Assembly (NCBI RefSeq): GCF_028823535.1
Contig: NZ_JAQIYM010000012.1
Span: 172,986-236,985, forward strand
Length of the DNA: 64,000 nucleotides
Source of the DNA: Pseudomonas serbica
GTDB taxonomy: Bacteria; Pseudomonadota; Gammaproteobacteria; Pseudomonadales; Pseudomonadaceae
Direction of reading: 5' to 3'
Positions within the stretch are counted from its first letter, which is position 1. Each line of letters opens with the position of its first letter. The translations under genes and the position numbers were made by a program. Of the stretch, positions 35,151 through 43,198 are shown in pieces. Below the pieces are notes generated by a model. It did not search any database, was not told the DNA's origin, and worked only from the letters and a program-made list of their open reading frames with translations.

Positions 35151-37355
35151 CTACCCCAGTGTCAGTGGCGTCGAGCGCTGGCGCACGCCGGTCAGGCTGA
35201 ACAGGGCATTGGCGATGGCCGGGGCTACCGATGGGCTGCCCAGTTCGCCGACACCTCCTGGCTTGGATGGCTCACCTTCGACCAACAGGATGTCAACCTC
35301 CGGCATGTCCGACATGCGTGTCACGCGGTAGTCATGGAAGTTGCTCTGCACCACCCTGCCTTGCTTGATATCCATGCGGTCGAACAAGGCATGGCCGAGG
35401 CCCCACATCAGGCCGCCATAGATCTGCTCTTCGACGCCGCCGGGTGAAACGGCCAGGCCGCAATCGACCACGCAGGTGAGCTTCTCGACTTTGGTCTCGC
35501 CGTCCTTGCGCGCCACCCGGGCGACCACCGCAATGAAACTGGTGTAGCCCTGGTTGGTGGCGATCCCCAGCGCCGTCCCTGGCGGTAGTGGCTGGCCCCA
35601 ACCGGCACGCTCGGCGGCGCTTTTGAGCACTGCCACATGGCGCGGTCGGTCTTGCATGTTGGCCAGGCGAAACGCCAAGGGGTCCTGGCCTGCGCCGTGG
35701 GCCAGTTCATCCATGAAGCTCTCCACGGCGAACACGTTGGGAATGAAGCTCACCGAGCGATACCAGCCGCTCGGCACGGCGCTTTCGTGCTTGACCCAGA
35801 CCAGATCCAGATGGGGCGGACGATAGGCGAAGTCCCATGCAGTGATGGCTTCGGTGGTGCTGTAGTCCATCTTGTCCGGGCGCTCAAAATAGCCCGGCTC
35901 CCACTGCTCCGGCGAGGCCGGCGACACCGCGTTGAGCTGTAGCGCGGTCAGGCGTCCCTGGGCGTCCAGCGCGCCTTTGGCCCGGTGCAAAGTGGCCGGG
36001 TGCATGAACAGCGAGCGCATTTCGTCTTCGCGACTGTTCATCAGTTTCACCGGCACCTTGGCCTGCTGCGCCAGGTAGGCGACTTCGAACAACCAGTATT
36101 TGGCCTCCCGCGCACCGAAACTGCCACCGGACACCAGCTCGTTGATAGTGACTTTGTCCTTGGCGATCTTGCACACCATTTGCGCGGCTTCCAGCGCCGA
36201 TGAAGGCACCTGCACACCGCCCCAGTAAGTGATGGCGTTATCCTTGACCTGCGCGGTGATGCAGATCGGCTCCAGCGGATTCTGCACTTTGTAGGGCATG
36301 CGGTAATCGGCTTCGAGCAGCTTTGCAGCGACCGGCCATTGTCCGTTCACATCACCCGCAGCCATCGCGGTCACCCGCTGCGCGCCTTGGTCATCCAGCG
36401 CCGCAGCCTGGGCCTTGGCCAGTTCATCACTGTCAAAACCCTCCAACGCAGAGCCACTCCACTTCACCTCGAGCAATTCACGGCCCTGATGCGCGGCCCA
36501 GTAGCTATCCGCCAACACCGCCACGCCTTCGACGTTGCCGCCAAGGACATCGGGACGCCCCGGCACCTTGATCACCTTGCGCACGCCCGGCACTTGCAAC
36601 GCAGCCGCGCTGTCCACCGACACAACGTTCGCCCCCACCACGGGAGCCCGTTCAATCACCGCCACCAGCATGTCCGGCAACACCACGTCGATGCTGTACT
36701 TGAAGCGGCCGCAGACCTTGGCCCGGGCGTCGCGCTTGTGCCGCAGTTTGCCGATGTACTTGAACTGCGCCGGGTCCTTGAGCGCGACCGTGGCCGGTGC
36801 CGGCAGATGCGCGGCGACGTTCACCAGTTCACCGTAGCCGAGGCTGCGTTTACTCGCTGCATGAACCACACGGCCTTCGTCGGTGGTGCAGCCGTCGGGG
36901 CTGACTTTCCATTGCCTGGCAGCCGCCGTGACCAGCAGCGCCCGGGCGGTGGCGCCAGCCATGCGCAGACGCTCGTACTCCAGCGATACGCTGGTGCTGC
37001 CGCCGGTGGAGAAGACTTTCCAGATCGGATGAATGTAGGTCTCGAAGAACGGATCTTCCGGCGAGATCACCTGCACGGTCATCGGGTCGACGTCCAGTTC
37101 CTCGGCGACGCACGCGGCCAACGCAGTGTGCGTGCCGGTGCCGGAATCGTGTTTGTGCACCACCAGCTTGACCGTACCGTCGGGCAGGATTCGCACCCAG
37201 GCGTTGGGTTCGAACTCGCCGACAGGCGCTGGGACTTTCGGGTCAGTCGCAGCCAGGCCCGCAGGCAGGTAAAACGCAATGGCCAGACCGCCGGTAACGG
37301 TTGCGGTTCGCTGCAGAAACATGCGCCGCGAAAGATTCATCGGGGACATCGTCAT
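35151..37355 (-). CDS. molybdopterin-binding subunit, second xanthine-dehydrogenase-family hydroxylase
   Basis: A 734-residue Mo subunit. A twin-arginine signal (LSRRMFLQRTATVTGG, about 7-25) marks Tat export. The C-terminal GVGELGSPSVAP holds the catalytic Glu. It is the same family as the 1.7-3.9 kb gene but well diverged. The ATG overlaps the 2Fe-2S gene stop (TGATG) with AAGGAGG 5 bases before. No cytochrome follows; a LysR gene does. With nearby UbiD, amidohydrolase and XdhC genes it may hydroxylate an N-heterocyclic ring; the substrate is unknown. Confidence 0.88.
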   Translation of the reverse strand: MTMSPMNLSRRMFLQRTATVTGGLAIAFYLPAGLAATDPKVPAPVGEFEPNAWVRILPDGTVKLVVHKHDSGTGTHTALAACVAEELDVDPMTVQVISPEDPFFETYIHPIWKVFSTGGSTSVSLEYERLRMAGATARALLVTAAARQWKVSPDGCTTDEGRVVHAASKRSLGYGELVNVAAHLPAPATVALKDPAQFKYIGKLRHKRDARAKVCGRFKYSIDVVLPDMLVAVIERAPVVGANVVSVDSAAALQVPGVRKVIKVPGRPDVLGGNVEGVAVLADSYWAAHQGRELLEVKWSGSALEGFDSDELAKAQAAALDDQGAQRVTAMAAGDVNGQWPVAAKLLEADYRMPYKVQNPLEPICITAQVKDNAITYWGGVQVPSSALEAAQMVCKIAKDKVTINELVSGGSFGAREAKYWLFEVAYLAQQAKVPVKLMNSREDEMRSLFMHPATLHRAKGALDAQGRLTALQLNAVSPASPEQWEPGYFERPDKMDYSTTEAITAWDFAYRPPHLDLVWVKHESAVPSGWYRSVSFIPNVFAVESFMDELAHGAGQDPLAFRLANMQDRPRHVAVLKSAAERAGWGQPLPPGTALGIATNQGYTSFIAVVARVARKDGETKVEKLTCVVDCGLAVSPGGVEEQIYGGLMWGLGHALFDRMDIKQGRVVQSNFHDYRVTRMSDMPEVDILLVEGEPSKPGGVGELGSPSVAPAIANALFSLTGVRQRSTPLTLG

Positions 37356-37819
37356 CACGCCTCCTTCGGCGCAGACGCCGCACGCTTGATGGCCTTGTTG
37401 ATCCGACCGTAAGTGCCACAGCGGCACAGGTTGCCGGACATGGCATTGCGGATCGCATCGTCGGTGACCGTCACCCCGGTGTTGAGCAATGCGGCCGCGG
37501 ACATGATCTGACCGGATTGACAGTAGCCGCATTGCGGCACATCTTCGGCAACCCAGGCCAGTTGCAGCGGATGCTGTTCGGTGGGCGACAAGCCTTCGAT
37601 GGTGGTGATGCGGTGCCCCGCCACGGCGGCGACCGGCACCTGGCAGGAACGCACCGCGACACCGTCCAGGTGCACGGTGCAGGCACCGCACAGGCCCATG
37701 CCGCAACCGAACTTGGTGCCGGTGAGTTTCAAGTGGTCACGCAACACCCATAACAAGGGCATGGAGGGCGATGTCTCTACCAGCTCGCGTCGTTCGCCGT
37801 TTACCGTGAATTCGATCAT
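37355..37819 (-). CDS. (2Fe-2S)-binding subunit, second molybdenum hydroxylase
   Basis: A 154-residue subunit with the two-cluster pattern FGCGMGLCGACTVH, QCGYCQSGQ and LCRCGTYGRI. It transfers electrons from the Mo centre. GGAG lies 8 bases before the ATG at 37819; the longer frame would run into the divergent regulator gene. First gene of a three-gene unit (2Fe-2S, Mo subunit, LysR). It is divergent from another LysR gene with a 118-base intergenic region where an operator would be expected; none was identified with confidence. Confidence 0.9.
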   Translation of the reverse strand: MIEFTVNGERRELVETSPSMPLLWVLRDHLKLTGTKFGCGMGLCGACTVHLDGVAVRSCQVPVAAVAGHRITTIEGLSPTEQHPLQLAWVAEDVPQCGYCQSGQIMSAAALLNTGVTVTDDAIRNAMSGNLCRCGTYGRINKAIKRAASAPKEA

Positions 37820-37937
37820 TGTCAGGCTCCAAGAGAGCGGCCCGTCTTTGTGCAGGCCTGGTGCTCGATTATTGGGAGCCTTGGGAAAATCGGGCCAGCG
37901 ACGATTTCTGCCATCCTGTGTAAGTAGGACTAACAGC

Positions 37938-38828
37938 ATGTACAAGCGATACCCGTCGGTGCAGTCCATGAGTGCCTTCATCCAGGCGGCCCGTAGCGGC
38001 AGTTTCTCCAGTGCCGCGCGCAAACTCGACCTCACCCACAGCGCCATCAGCCAGCAGATCCGCGCCCTGGAAGACTTCATCGGCCAGCCGCTGTTCGTGC
38101 GCGAAGGCGGCGGCAGCAACCTGACCGACGCCGGGCAACTCTTCGCCAGCGTGCTGTCCGACGGCCTGGCACAGATCGACCGGGCGCTGTCTTCGGTGAA
38201 GAACCGTAGCGTGGCGCAGCGGCTGACCCTGGATGTCGACAGCGAACTGGCCCAGAGCTGGCTCAATCCGCGCCTGCCGCAGCTGCTGGATCTGTTGCCC
38301 GGGCATGAGGTGGTGATGCTGTCGATGCCGCGATCGGATCGCAGTGCGTTCGAACGCGTGGACCTGTCCTTGCGCTACGGCTATGGCGATTGGGAAGACT
38401 GCGAGATGACGCAGATTTGCGGGGATCGGGTGATGGCGGTGGCGTCGCCTGAGCTGCTGGAACGCCAGGGTGTGCAACGACCGTTGAGTCCGGAGCAGAT
38501 CCTTGAATTACCGTTATTGGGCTACACGCGACGGTCGTGGATTCCATGGCTGGATGCGGCGGGAATGCCACCCGTAGAGCCACCGGCACGGGTGGTGTTC
38601 GATAACGCAGCGAACCTGATTGCCGCTGCAGAAGCCGGCGTTGGCGCAGGGTTGGTGCGTGGGTTGCTGGCGGCGGACGCCTTGCGCAGCGGGCGGCTGG
38701 TGGTGTTGAACGAGGCGCGGATTGCGGCGCATTACAACCTTTACGCCGTATGGCCGCCGGGGCACGGTGAGCGGGTGGCGCCGGTGGTTGAGGCGATCAA
38801 AGAGTTGGCTTTGCGTACACAATCCTGA
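37938..38828 (+). CDS. LysR-family regulator, divergent from second hydroxylase
   Basis: A 296-residue regulator of the GcvA-like LysR group, with the helix-turn-helix in MSAFIQAARSGSFSSAARKLDLTHSAISQQIRALEDF (two motifs at about 10-48) and an effector domain from about 95. It is divergent from the 2Fe-2S subunit gene, the usual placing of the direct regulator. Together with the LysR at 34.3-35.1 kb the hydroxylase has two candidate regulators. The ATG at 37938 has no strong ribosome binding site. Confidence 0.88.
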   Translation: MYKRYPSVQSMSAFIQAARSGSFSSAARKLDLTHSAISQQIRALEDFIGQPLFVREGGGSNLTDAGQLFASVLSDGLAQIDRALSSVKNRSVAQRLTLDVDSELAQSWLNPRLPQLLDLLPGHEVVMLSMPRSDRSAFERVDLSLRYGYGDWEDCEMTQICGDRVMAVASPELLERQGVQRPLSPEQILELPLLGYTRRSWIPWLDAAGMPPVEPPARVVFDNAANLIAAAEAGVGAGLVRGLLAADALRSGRLVVLNEARIAAHYNLYAVWPPGHGERVAPVVEAIKELALRTQS

Positions 38829-38899
38829 CGCCTTCGCTGGCAAGCCAGCGCCTACAGGGGATCGCGATCATTTGTAGGAGCTGGCTTGCCAGCGAAGCG
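38829..38899. repeat. REP pair (GTAGGAGC type)
   Basis: CGCCTTCGCTGGCAAGCCAG and inverted TTGTAGGAGCTGGCTTGCCA. It begins right at the LysR stop and occupies the first part of the 309-base gap before the amidohydrolase operon; the rest is the structured leader. Confidence 0.9.
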
Positions 38900-39000
38900 G
38901 CCGGCGCATCCGCCACCCATCTCCCCATATCGAACGCATATCAAACCCCCGCCCAATTAATATTGTACGAACCCCACCCCCCCTTCCAATACTCCTCCCC

Positions 39001-39110
39001 AAGCAGCCAGCGTCCCGAGCCGGATGCGACCAGGCGAGGGAATGCGTGAGCCTTCACGCATAGAAATGGCCGATTGCCCGGACGTGGCTGCTTGTGAACC
39101 GCAAGGTTCC
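39001..39110 (+). promoter_or_regulatory. candidate structured leader / riboswitch-like RNA
   Basis: AAGCAGCCA plus CGTCC (39001-39009, 39011-39015) pairs with GGACG plus TGGCTGCTT (39080-39084, 39085-39093), a 14-bp stem with a one-base bulge. Inside is ATGCGTGA (39042-39049)/TCACGCAT (39054-39061), an 8-bp hairpin with a 4-base loop. After it, GAACC-GCAA-GGTTC (39096-39109) makes a GNRA-type hairpin that could compete with other pairings. It ends 30 bases before the first amidohydrolase ATG. I do not recognise a known riboswitch class. Confidence 0.5.
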
Positions 39111-39137
39111 CTTCCCGCTATCAGGAGATCGACTTCA

Positions 39138-40067
39138 ATGATCATCGATATCAGCTGCTATCCCACCGATCTGGTGGACCTCGCCTGGAGGCATGACGGT
39201 GACCCGTTCACCGGCGAGCGTCTGCTGGAGATGATGGATGGCCCGTACATGGTCAACGGCAAACCTCGCCGCATCGACAAAGCCTTCATCCAGCCGCCCC
39301 AGGGCAACACCATCTACACCTGGACCGATGGCGACCTGACCGGTCGCGAGTCCATCGACGCCTACATGGCCTACACCCTGAAAATGGTCCAGACCTACCC
39401 GGATCGCTTCATCGGTTGCTTCGTCTACAACCCGCGCTGCGGCGTGGAAAACGGTGTCGAGGCGATCGAGCGCTACGTCAAGGAACACGGTTTCAAGATG
39501 GTGCAGATGCAGGCCAACATGCACGCCTACCGTCCCGACCGCGCCCTGGATTGGGTGCGTCCGGCCTTCGAGAAATGCGCCGAGCTGGGCATCCCGGTCA
39601 AGCTGCACACCGGCGACGGGCCCTACAGCATCCCGTCGGAATGGGTGCCGATGATCAAGGAATTCCCCAACGTCGATTTCATCATGGCGCACTTCGGCGT
39701 GCAGACCGGCGGCGTCTACGTGTTCGAACCGATGCAATGGGCGATGGAGCTGCCGAACGTCTACTGCGAATCCGGCTGGTGCCTGCAATCGCGGATCGTC
39801 GAGTTCGCCAAGGTCCTGCCGACCCACAAGATCCTCTTCGGCACCGACACTCCGCCGAACGAACCAGGCATGTGGCTGCGCCTGCTCGAAGTGCTGTGCC
39901 ACGAACCGCCGCAAGGCCTGAACCTCGACGAGGACACCCTGGAGGAATACCTGGGCAACAACACCGCCCGGATGATCGGCCTCGAACCAACCCCGCCGCC
40001 ACGTTCCGTTGCCGAAGCAGAGGCGCAACTCAAGCGCCCCGTCACCACTCAACTGGCCAGGAGCTGA
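39138..40067 (+). CDS. amidohydrolase-fold protein without HxH (degenerate paralogue)
   Basis: A 309-residue TIM-barrel protein of the PF04909 (amidohydrolase_2) group. It is clearly a tandem paralogue of the next gene, with most of the core identical by eye. It keeps His157 (LHTGDGP), His185 (MAHFG) and Asp237 (FGTDTPPN), but the first metal motif is S6-C-Y8 where the partner has H6-L-H8. The K121/H123 pair of the partner is Q123/Q125 here. It may be catalytically reduced and act as a partner subunit. AGGAG lies 10 bases before the ATG. First gene after the structured leader. Confidence 0.85.
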   Translation: MIIDISCYPTDLVDLAWRHDGDPFTGERLLEMMDGPYMVNGKPRRIDKAFIQPPQGNTIYTWTDGDLTGRESIDAYMAYTLKMVQTYPDRFIGCFVYNPRCGVENGVEAIERYVKEHGFKMVQMQANMHAYRPDRALDWVRPAFEKCAELGIPVKLHTGDGPYSIPSEWVPMIKEFPNVDFIMAHFGVQTGGVYVFEPMQWAMELPNVYCESGWCLQSRIVEFAKVLPTHKILFGTDTPPNEPGMWLRLLEVLCHEPPQGLNLDEDTLEEYLGNNTARMIGLEPTPPPRSVAEAEAQLKRPVTTQLARS

Positions 40068-40071
40068 ACCG

Positions 40072-40977
40072 ATGATCATCGACACCCATCTGCACCCCAC
40101 CAATCTGGTCGACGAGGCCTGGCGCCATACCGGCGAACCCTTCACCGGCGAGCGCATGCTCAAGCTGATGGACGGCCCGTACATGATCAATGGCAAGCCG
40201 CGCCGCATCGACATGGGTTTCATCCAGCCACCACCGGGCAACACCGGCTACCGCGACGGCAACCGCCGCGGCCGTGAAGGCGTGCGCGACTACATGTCCT
40301 ACGTCGCCGAACTGTGCGTGAAGTACCCCGACCGCTTCATCGGCAACTTCAACTTCAACCCGCGCTGGGGACCGGAAAATGGTGCGGCAGAGCTGGAATT
40401 CCACATCAAGGAATACGGCTTCAAGATGCTCAAGCTGCACGCCAACATGCACGGTTATCGCCCGGACCGGGCGCTGGACTGGCTGCGTCCGGCAATGAAA
40501 GTCTGCGCCAAGTACAACATCGTCGTGCTGATCCACACCGGCGACGGCCCGTACACCATCCCGACCATGTTCTACCCGATCATCCGCGAGTTCCCGATGG
40601 TCAATTTCATCATCGGTCACTTCGGCATCCAGACCGGCGGCAACTACTCGTTCGAGGCGTTCTGGATGGCCATGGACACGCCGAACGTGTACTGCGAATC
40701 CGGCTGGTGCTTCCAATCGCGGATCGTCGAGTTCGCCAAGGACCTGCCGCGCAACAAGATCGTGTTCGGCACCGACTCACCGCCGAACGAGCCGGGCATG
40801 TGGCTGCGCGAGCTGGAGGTGCTGTGCTCGCCGGCGCCGCAAGGCCTGGGCATTGATGAGGATCACCTGGAGGACTACCTGGGCAACAACATCGCCCGGT
40901 TGTGCGGCATCGAACCGACGCCGCCACCCAAGGACCTGGCCGAGGCGGACATTCGTCTGACCACTACCTACCTCTAG
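40072..40977 (+). CDS. PF04909-type amidohydrolase (metal-dependent decarboxylase or hydrolase)
   Basis: A 301-residue TIM-barrel enzyme with an intact metal site: His6 and His8 (DTHLHP), His155 (IHTGDGP), His183 (IGHFG) and Asp235 (FGTDSPPN). The family includes gamma-resorcylate, carboxyvanillate and aminocarboxymuconate-semialdehyde decarboxylases and LigI-type lactonases, so decarboxylation or ring hydrolysis is plausible. The start codon is 4 bases after the previous stop, so the pair is co-translated. Downstream UbiD/UbiX and CobW genes suggest a pathway for an aromatic or heterocyclic carboxylate. The substrate is unknown. Confidence 0.87.
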   Translation: MIIDTHLHPTNLVDEAWRHTGEPFTGERMLKLMDGPYMINGKPRRIDMGFIQPPPGNTGYRDGNRRGREGVRDYMSYVAELCVKYPDRFIGNFNFNPRWGPENGAAELEFHIKEYGFKMLKLHANMHGYRPDRALDWLRPAMKVCAKYNIVVLIHTGDGPYTIPTMFYPIIREFPMVNFIIGHFGIQTGGNYSFEAFWMAMDTPNVYCESGWCFQSRIVEFAKDLPRNKIVFGTDSPPNEPGMWLRELEVLCSPAPQGLGIDEDHLEDYLGNNIARLCGIEPTPPPKDLAEADIRLTTTYL

Positions 40978-40984
40978 CGCCAAC

Positions 40985-41071
40985 CTTGTAGGAGCTGGCT
41001 TGCCAGCAAAGAGGCCCGTGAGTCGTGTGCGGCTTTTACGGACGCCTTCGCCGGCAAGCCGGCTCCTACAA
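40985..41071. repeat. REP pair (GTAGGAGC type)
   Basis: TTGTAGGAGCTGGCTTGCCA and inverted CTTCGCCGGCAAGCCGGCTC, between the amidohydrolase pair and the UbiD gene. Confidence 0.9.
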
Positions 41072-41102
41072 AAAACCGCATCGTTTTTCACGAGGTGAAA
41101 CC

Positions 41103-42488
41103 ATGACCCTCTCGACGCTCGGCGATACCCAGGATTTTCACGATTTTCTCGACGCCTATCGCCGGCAATACCCGGACGATGTCCTCGCCGTCCAGCAATC
41201 CCTCAGCGCCGACCAGGACGTCACCGCCCTGGTCGATGCCCTCGCCAGCCAGGGTCGCGACCCGCTGCTGATCTGCGAAAAAGTCGGCAACTTCGGTGCG
41301 CCGGTGGTCACCAACCTGTTCGCCTCCCGCACCCGCATCGCCCGGATCTTCGGCGTCGCCCCGGCGCAATTGCACGAGACGTTCCAACAGCGCGCCAACC
41401 ATCCCATCGCCCCGTGCTATGTCGAGACCGGCCCTGTGCTGGATGAAATCTTCGAAGGCGAAGCGGTCGACCTCGCATTGCTGCCGATGCTCAAGCATTT
41501 CGCCAGCGACCGCGGCCCCTACATCACCAACGCGATCATCATTGCCGAAGACCCGGTTAGCGGTATCGTCAACATGAGCTACCACCGCTCAATGCGCCAT
41601 GCCCGGCAGACCCTGGCCACCAGCCTGCATTCGCGTGGCCATCTGTGGCGCATGCTGCAAACCGCTCGCGAACGTGGCGAAGAACTGCGCGTGGCCATGG
41701 TGGTGGGTGCGCACCCGCTGTTCATGCTCGCGGCCGCCGCACGCCTGCCCTTCGGCAGCGATGAACGCGCGGTGGCCGGCGGTCTGTTTGGCGAGCCGCT
41801 GCAGCTGGTCAAGACACCTCGTTATGGCATCGGCGTGCCCGCCTTCGCCGAATTTGTGCTCGAAGGTGCGATCGATCCGACGGCCTATGCCGAAGAAGGC
41901 CCGTTCGGTGAGTTCAGCGGTTACTCCTCGGATCGCTCGACCAACAACGTGCTGCGGGTCGACACCCTGATGCGGCGCAAGGACGCCTGGCTGGTGGACG
42001 TGGTCGGTGGTCGCTACGCCGAACACCTGACCCTGGCGCGGCTGCCCCGGGAAGCGGAGATGAGCGAGAAACTCAAGGCGCGCTTCCCCGCCGTCACCGC
42101 CGTGCACTACCCCAACTCCGGCACCCATTTTCATTGCTACGTCGCCCTGGAGCAGAGCCGCGACGGCGAGGCACGGCAGATCATGCTCGCCCTGCTCGGC
42201 TGGGACCCTTACCTGAAAACCGTGATCGCGGTGGACAGCGACATCGACATCAGTGACGACAGCCAGGTGCTATGGGCACTGGCCACGCACTTCCAGCCGC
42301 ACCAGGACATTTTCGTCATCGATGGCCTGCCCGGCAGCCCGCTGGACCCGTCGTCCTCGGTCAACGGTACCACCTCGCGCATGGGCCTGGACGCCACGCG
42401 CGGTTCGGGATTCGACGGGATCAAGGCGCAGCTTGACCTGGAGGTGGTCGAGCGCGCCCACCAACTGCTCGCAGGCCTGCAATCATGA
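41103..42488 (+). CDS. UbiD-family prFMN-dependent decarboxylase
   Basis: A 461-residue UbiD-family enzyme with the core patterns NMSYHRSMRHARQ, VVGAHPLFMLAAAARLPFG and the signature EEGPFGEFSGY, which holds the catalytic acidic residues. Such enzymes use prenylated FMN to remove or add a carboxylate on aromatic or alpha,beta-unsaturated acids. The adjacent UbiX gene overlaps its stop by four bases, so the cofactor maker is dedicated to it. Ubiquinone-type UbiD is normally encoded elsewhere and alone; the context here says catabolism. Substrate unknown; orotate-like or heteroaromatic acids fit the neighbours. Confidence 0.9.
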   Translation: MTLSTLGDTQDFHDFLDAYRRQYPDDVLAVQQSLSADQDVTALVDALASQGRDPLLICEKVGNFGAPVVTNLFASRTRIARIFGVAPAQLHETFQQRANHPIAPCYVETGPVLDEIFEGEAVDLALLPMLKHFASDRGPYITNAIIIAEDPVSGIVNMSYHRSMRHARQTLATSLHSRGHLWRMLQTARERGEELRVAMVVGAHPLFMLAAAARLPFGSDERAVAGGLFGEPLQLVKTPRYGIGVPAFAEFVLEGAIDPTAYAEEGPFGEFSGYSSDRSTNNVLRVDTLMRRKDAWLVDVVGGRYAEHLTLARLPREAEMSEKLKARFPAVTAVHYPNSGTHFHCYVALEQSRDGEARQIMLALLGWDPYLKTVIAVDSDIDISDDSQVLWALATHFQPHQDIFVIDGLPGSPLDPSSSVNGTTSRMGLDATRGSGFDGIKAQLDLEVVERAHQLLAGLQS

Positions 42489-43123
42489 ATCGCCAGCGCA
42501 TGGTGGTCGGCATCAGCGGTGCGTCGGGGTTCATCTACGGCGTGCGCCTGCTGCAACTGCTCGCCGAACTCGACATCGAAAGCCACCTGGTCATCAGCCG
42601 CGCCGCGCTGCTGACCATGGCCCATGAAACCGACTACAAACTGGCTGACGTCACCGCGCTGGCCAGCCATTACCACCGCGCCGACGACGTGGCCGCCGGG
42701 ATCGCCAGCGGTTCGTTCCGCTGCCTGGGCATGGTGGTCGCCCCCTGTTCCATGCGCACCCTGGCGGAGATCGCCACCGGCACCTCATCGGGCCTGATCG
42801 GCCGCGCCGCCGACGTCACCCTCAAGGAACGTCGCACCCTGGTGCTGATGGCCCGGGAAACCCCGCTGACCCTCGCCCACTTGCGCAACATGACGGCGGT
42901 CACCGAGATGGGCGGCATCATCGCGCCGCCCGTCCCGGCCTTCTACGCCCGCCCGCAAGACCTGGCGCAAATGGTCGATCACAGCCTCGGCCGCGTCCTC
43001 GATCTGTTCGGCCTCGATGCCGGCACGGCAACGCGCTGGCGAGAACCATCAATCACACAACCCCCCTGTGGGGGCGAGCCTGCTCGCGAAAGCGGTGAAT
43101 CAGTCGCCACTTTCGCTGAATGA
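42485..43123 (+). CDS. UbiX-family flavin prenyltransferase with REP-encoded tail
   Basis: A 212-residue enzyme that joins dimethylallyl phosphate to FMN to make prFMN for UbiD. The FMN-binding motifs GISGASGFIYGVRLLQ, VAPCSMRTLAEIATG and the Arg/Glu-rich KERRTLVLMARETPLTL are present. The catalytic region ends near residue 180; the last 30 residues (from about REPSITQPPC) are encoded by the start of a REP pair at 43065, so the native stop has probably been lost. ATG overlaps the UbiD stop (ATGA). Confidence 0.9.
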   Translation: MNRQRMVVGISGASGFIYGVRLLQLLAELDIESHLVISRAALLTMAHETDYKLADVTALASHYHRADDVAAGIASGSFRCLGMVVAPCSMRTLAEIATGTSSGLIGRAADVTLKERRTLVLMARETPLTLAHLRNMTAVTEMGGIIAPPVPAFYARPQDLAQMVDHSLGRVLDLFGLDAGTATRWREPSITQPPCGGEPARESGESVATFAE

Positions 43124-43158
43124 CACACCGCATTCGCGAGCCAGCCCGCTCCCACAGT
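43065..43158. repeat. REP pair (GTGGGAGC type) partly inside ubiX-like gene
   Basis: CTGTGGGGGCGAGCCTGCTC and inverted ATTCGCGAGCCAGCCCGCTC. The first unit is read as protein in the C-terminus of the UbiX-like gene; the second lies after its stop. Confidence 0.9.
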
Positions 43159-43198
43159 TGCAAGCACTGCGAGCCTTTCGTTAATCAAGGAGCATCAC

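Noticed and set aside
37820..37937. LysR operator between the 2Fe-2S gene and divergent LysR gene
   Set aside because: No T-N11-A palindrome stood out clearly enough to name a site.
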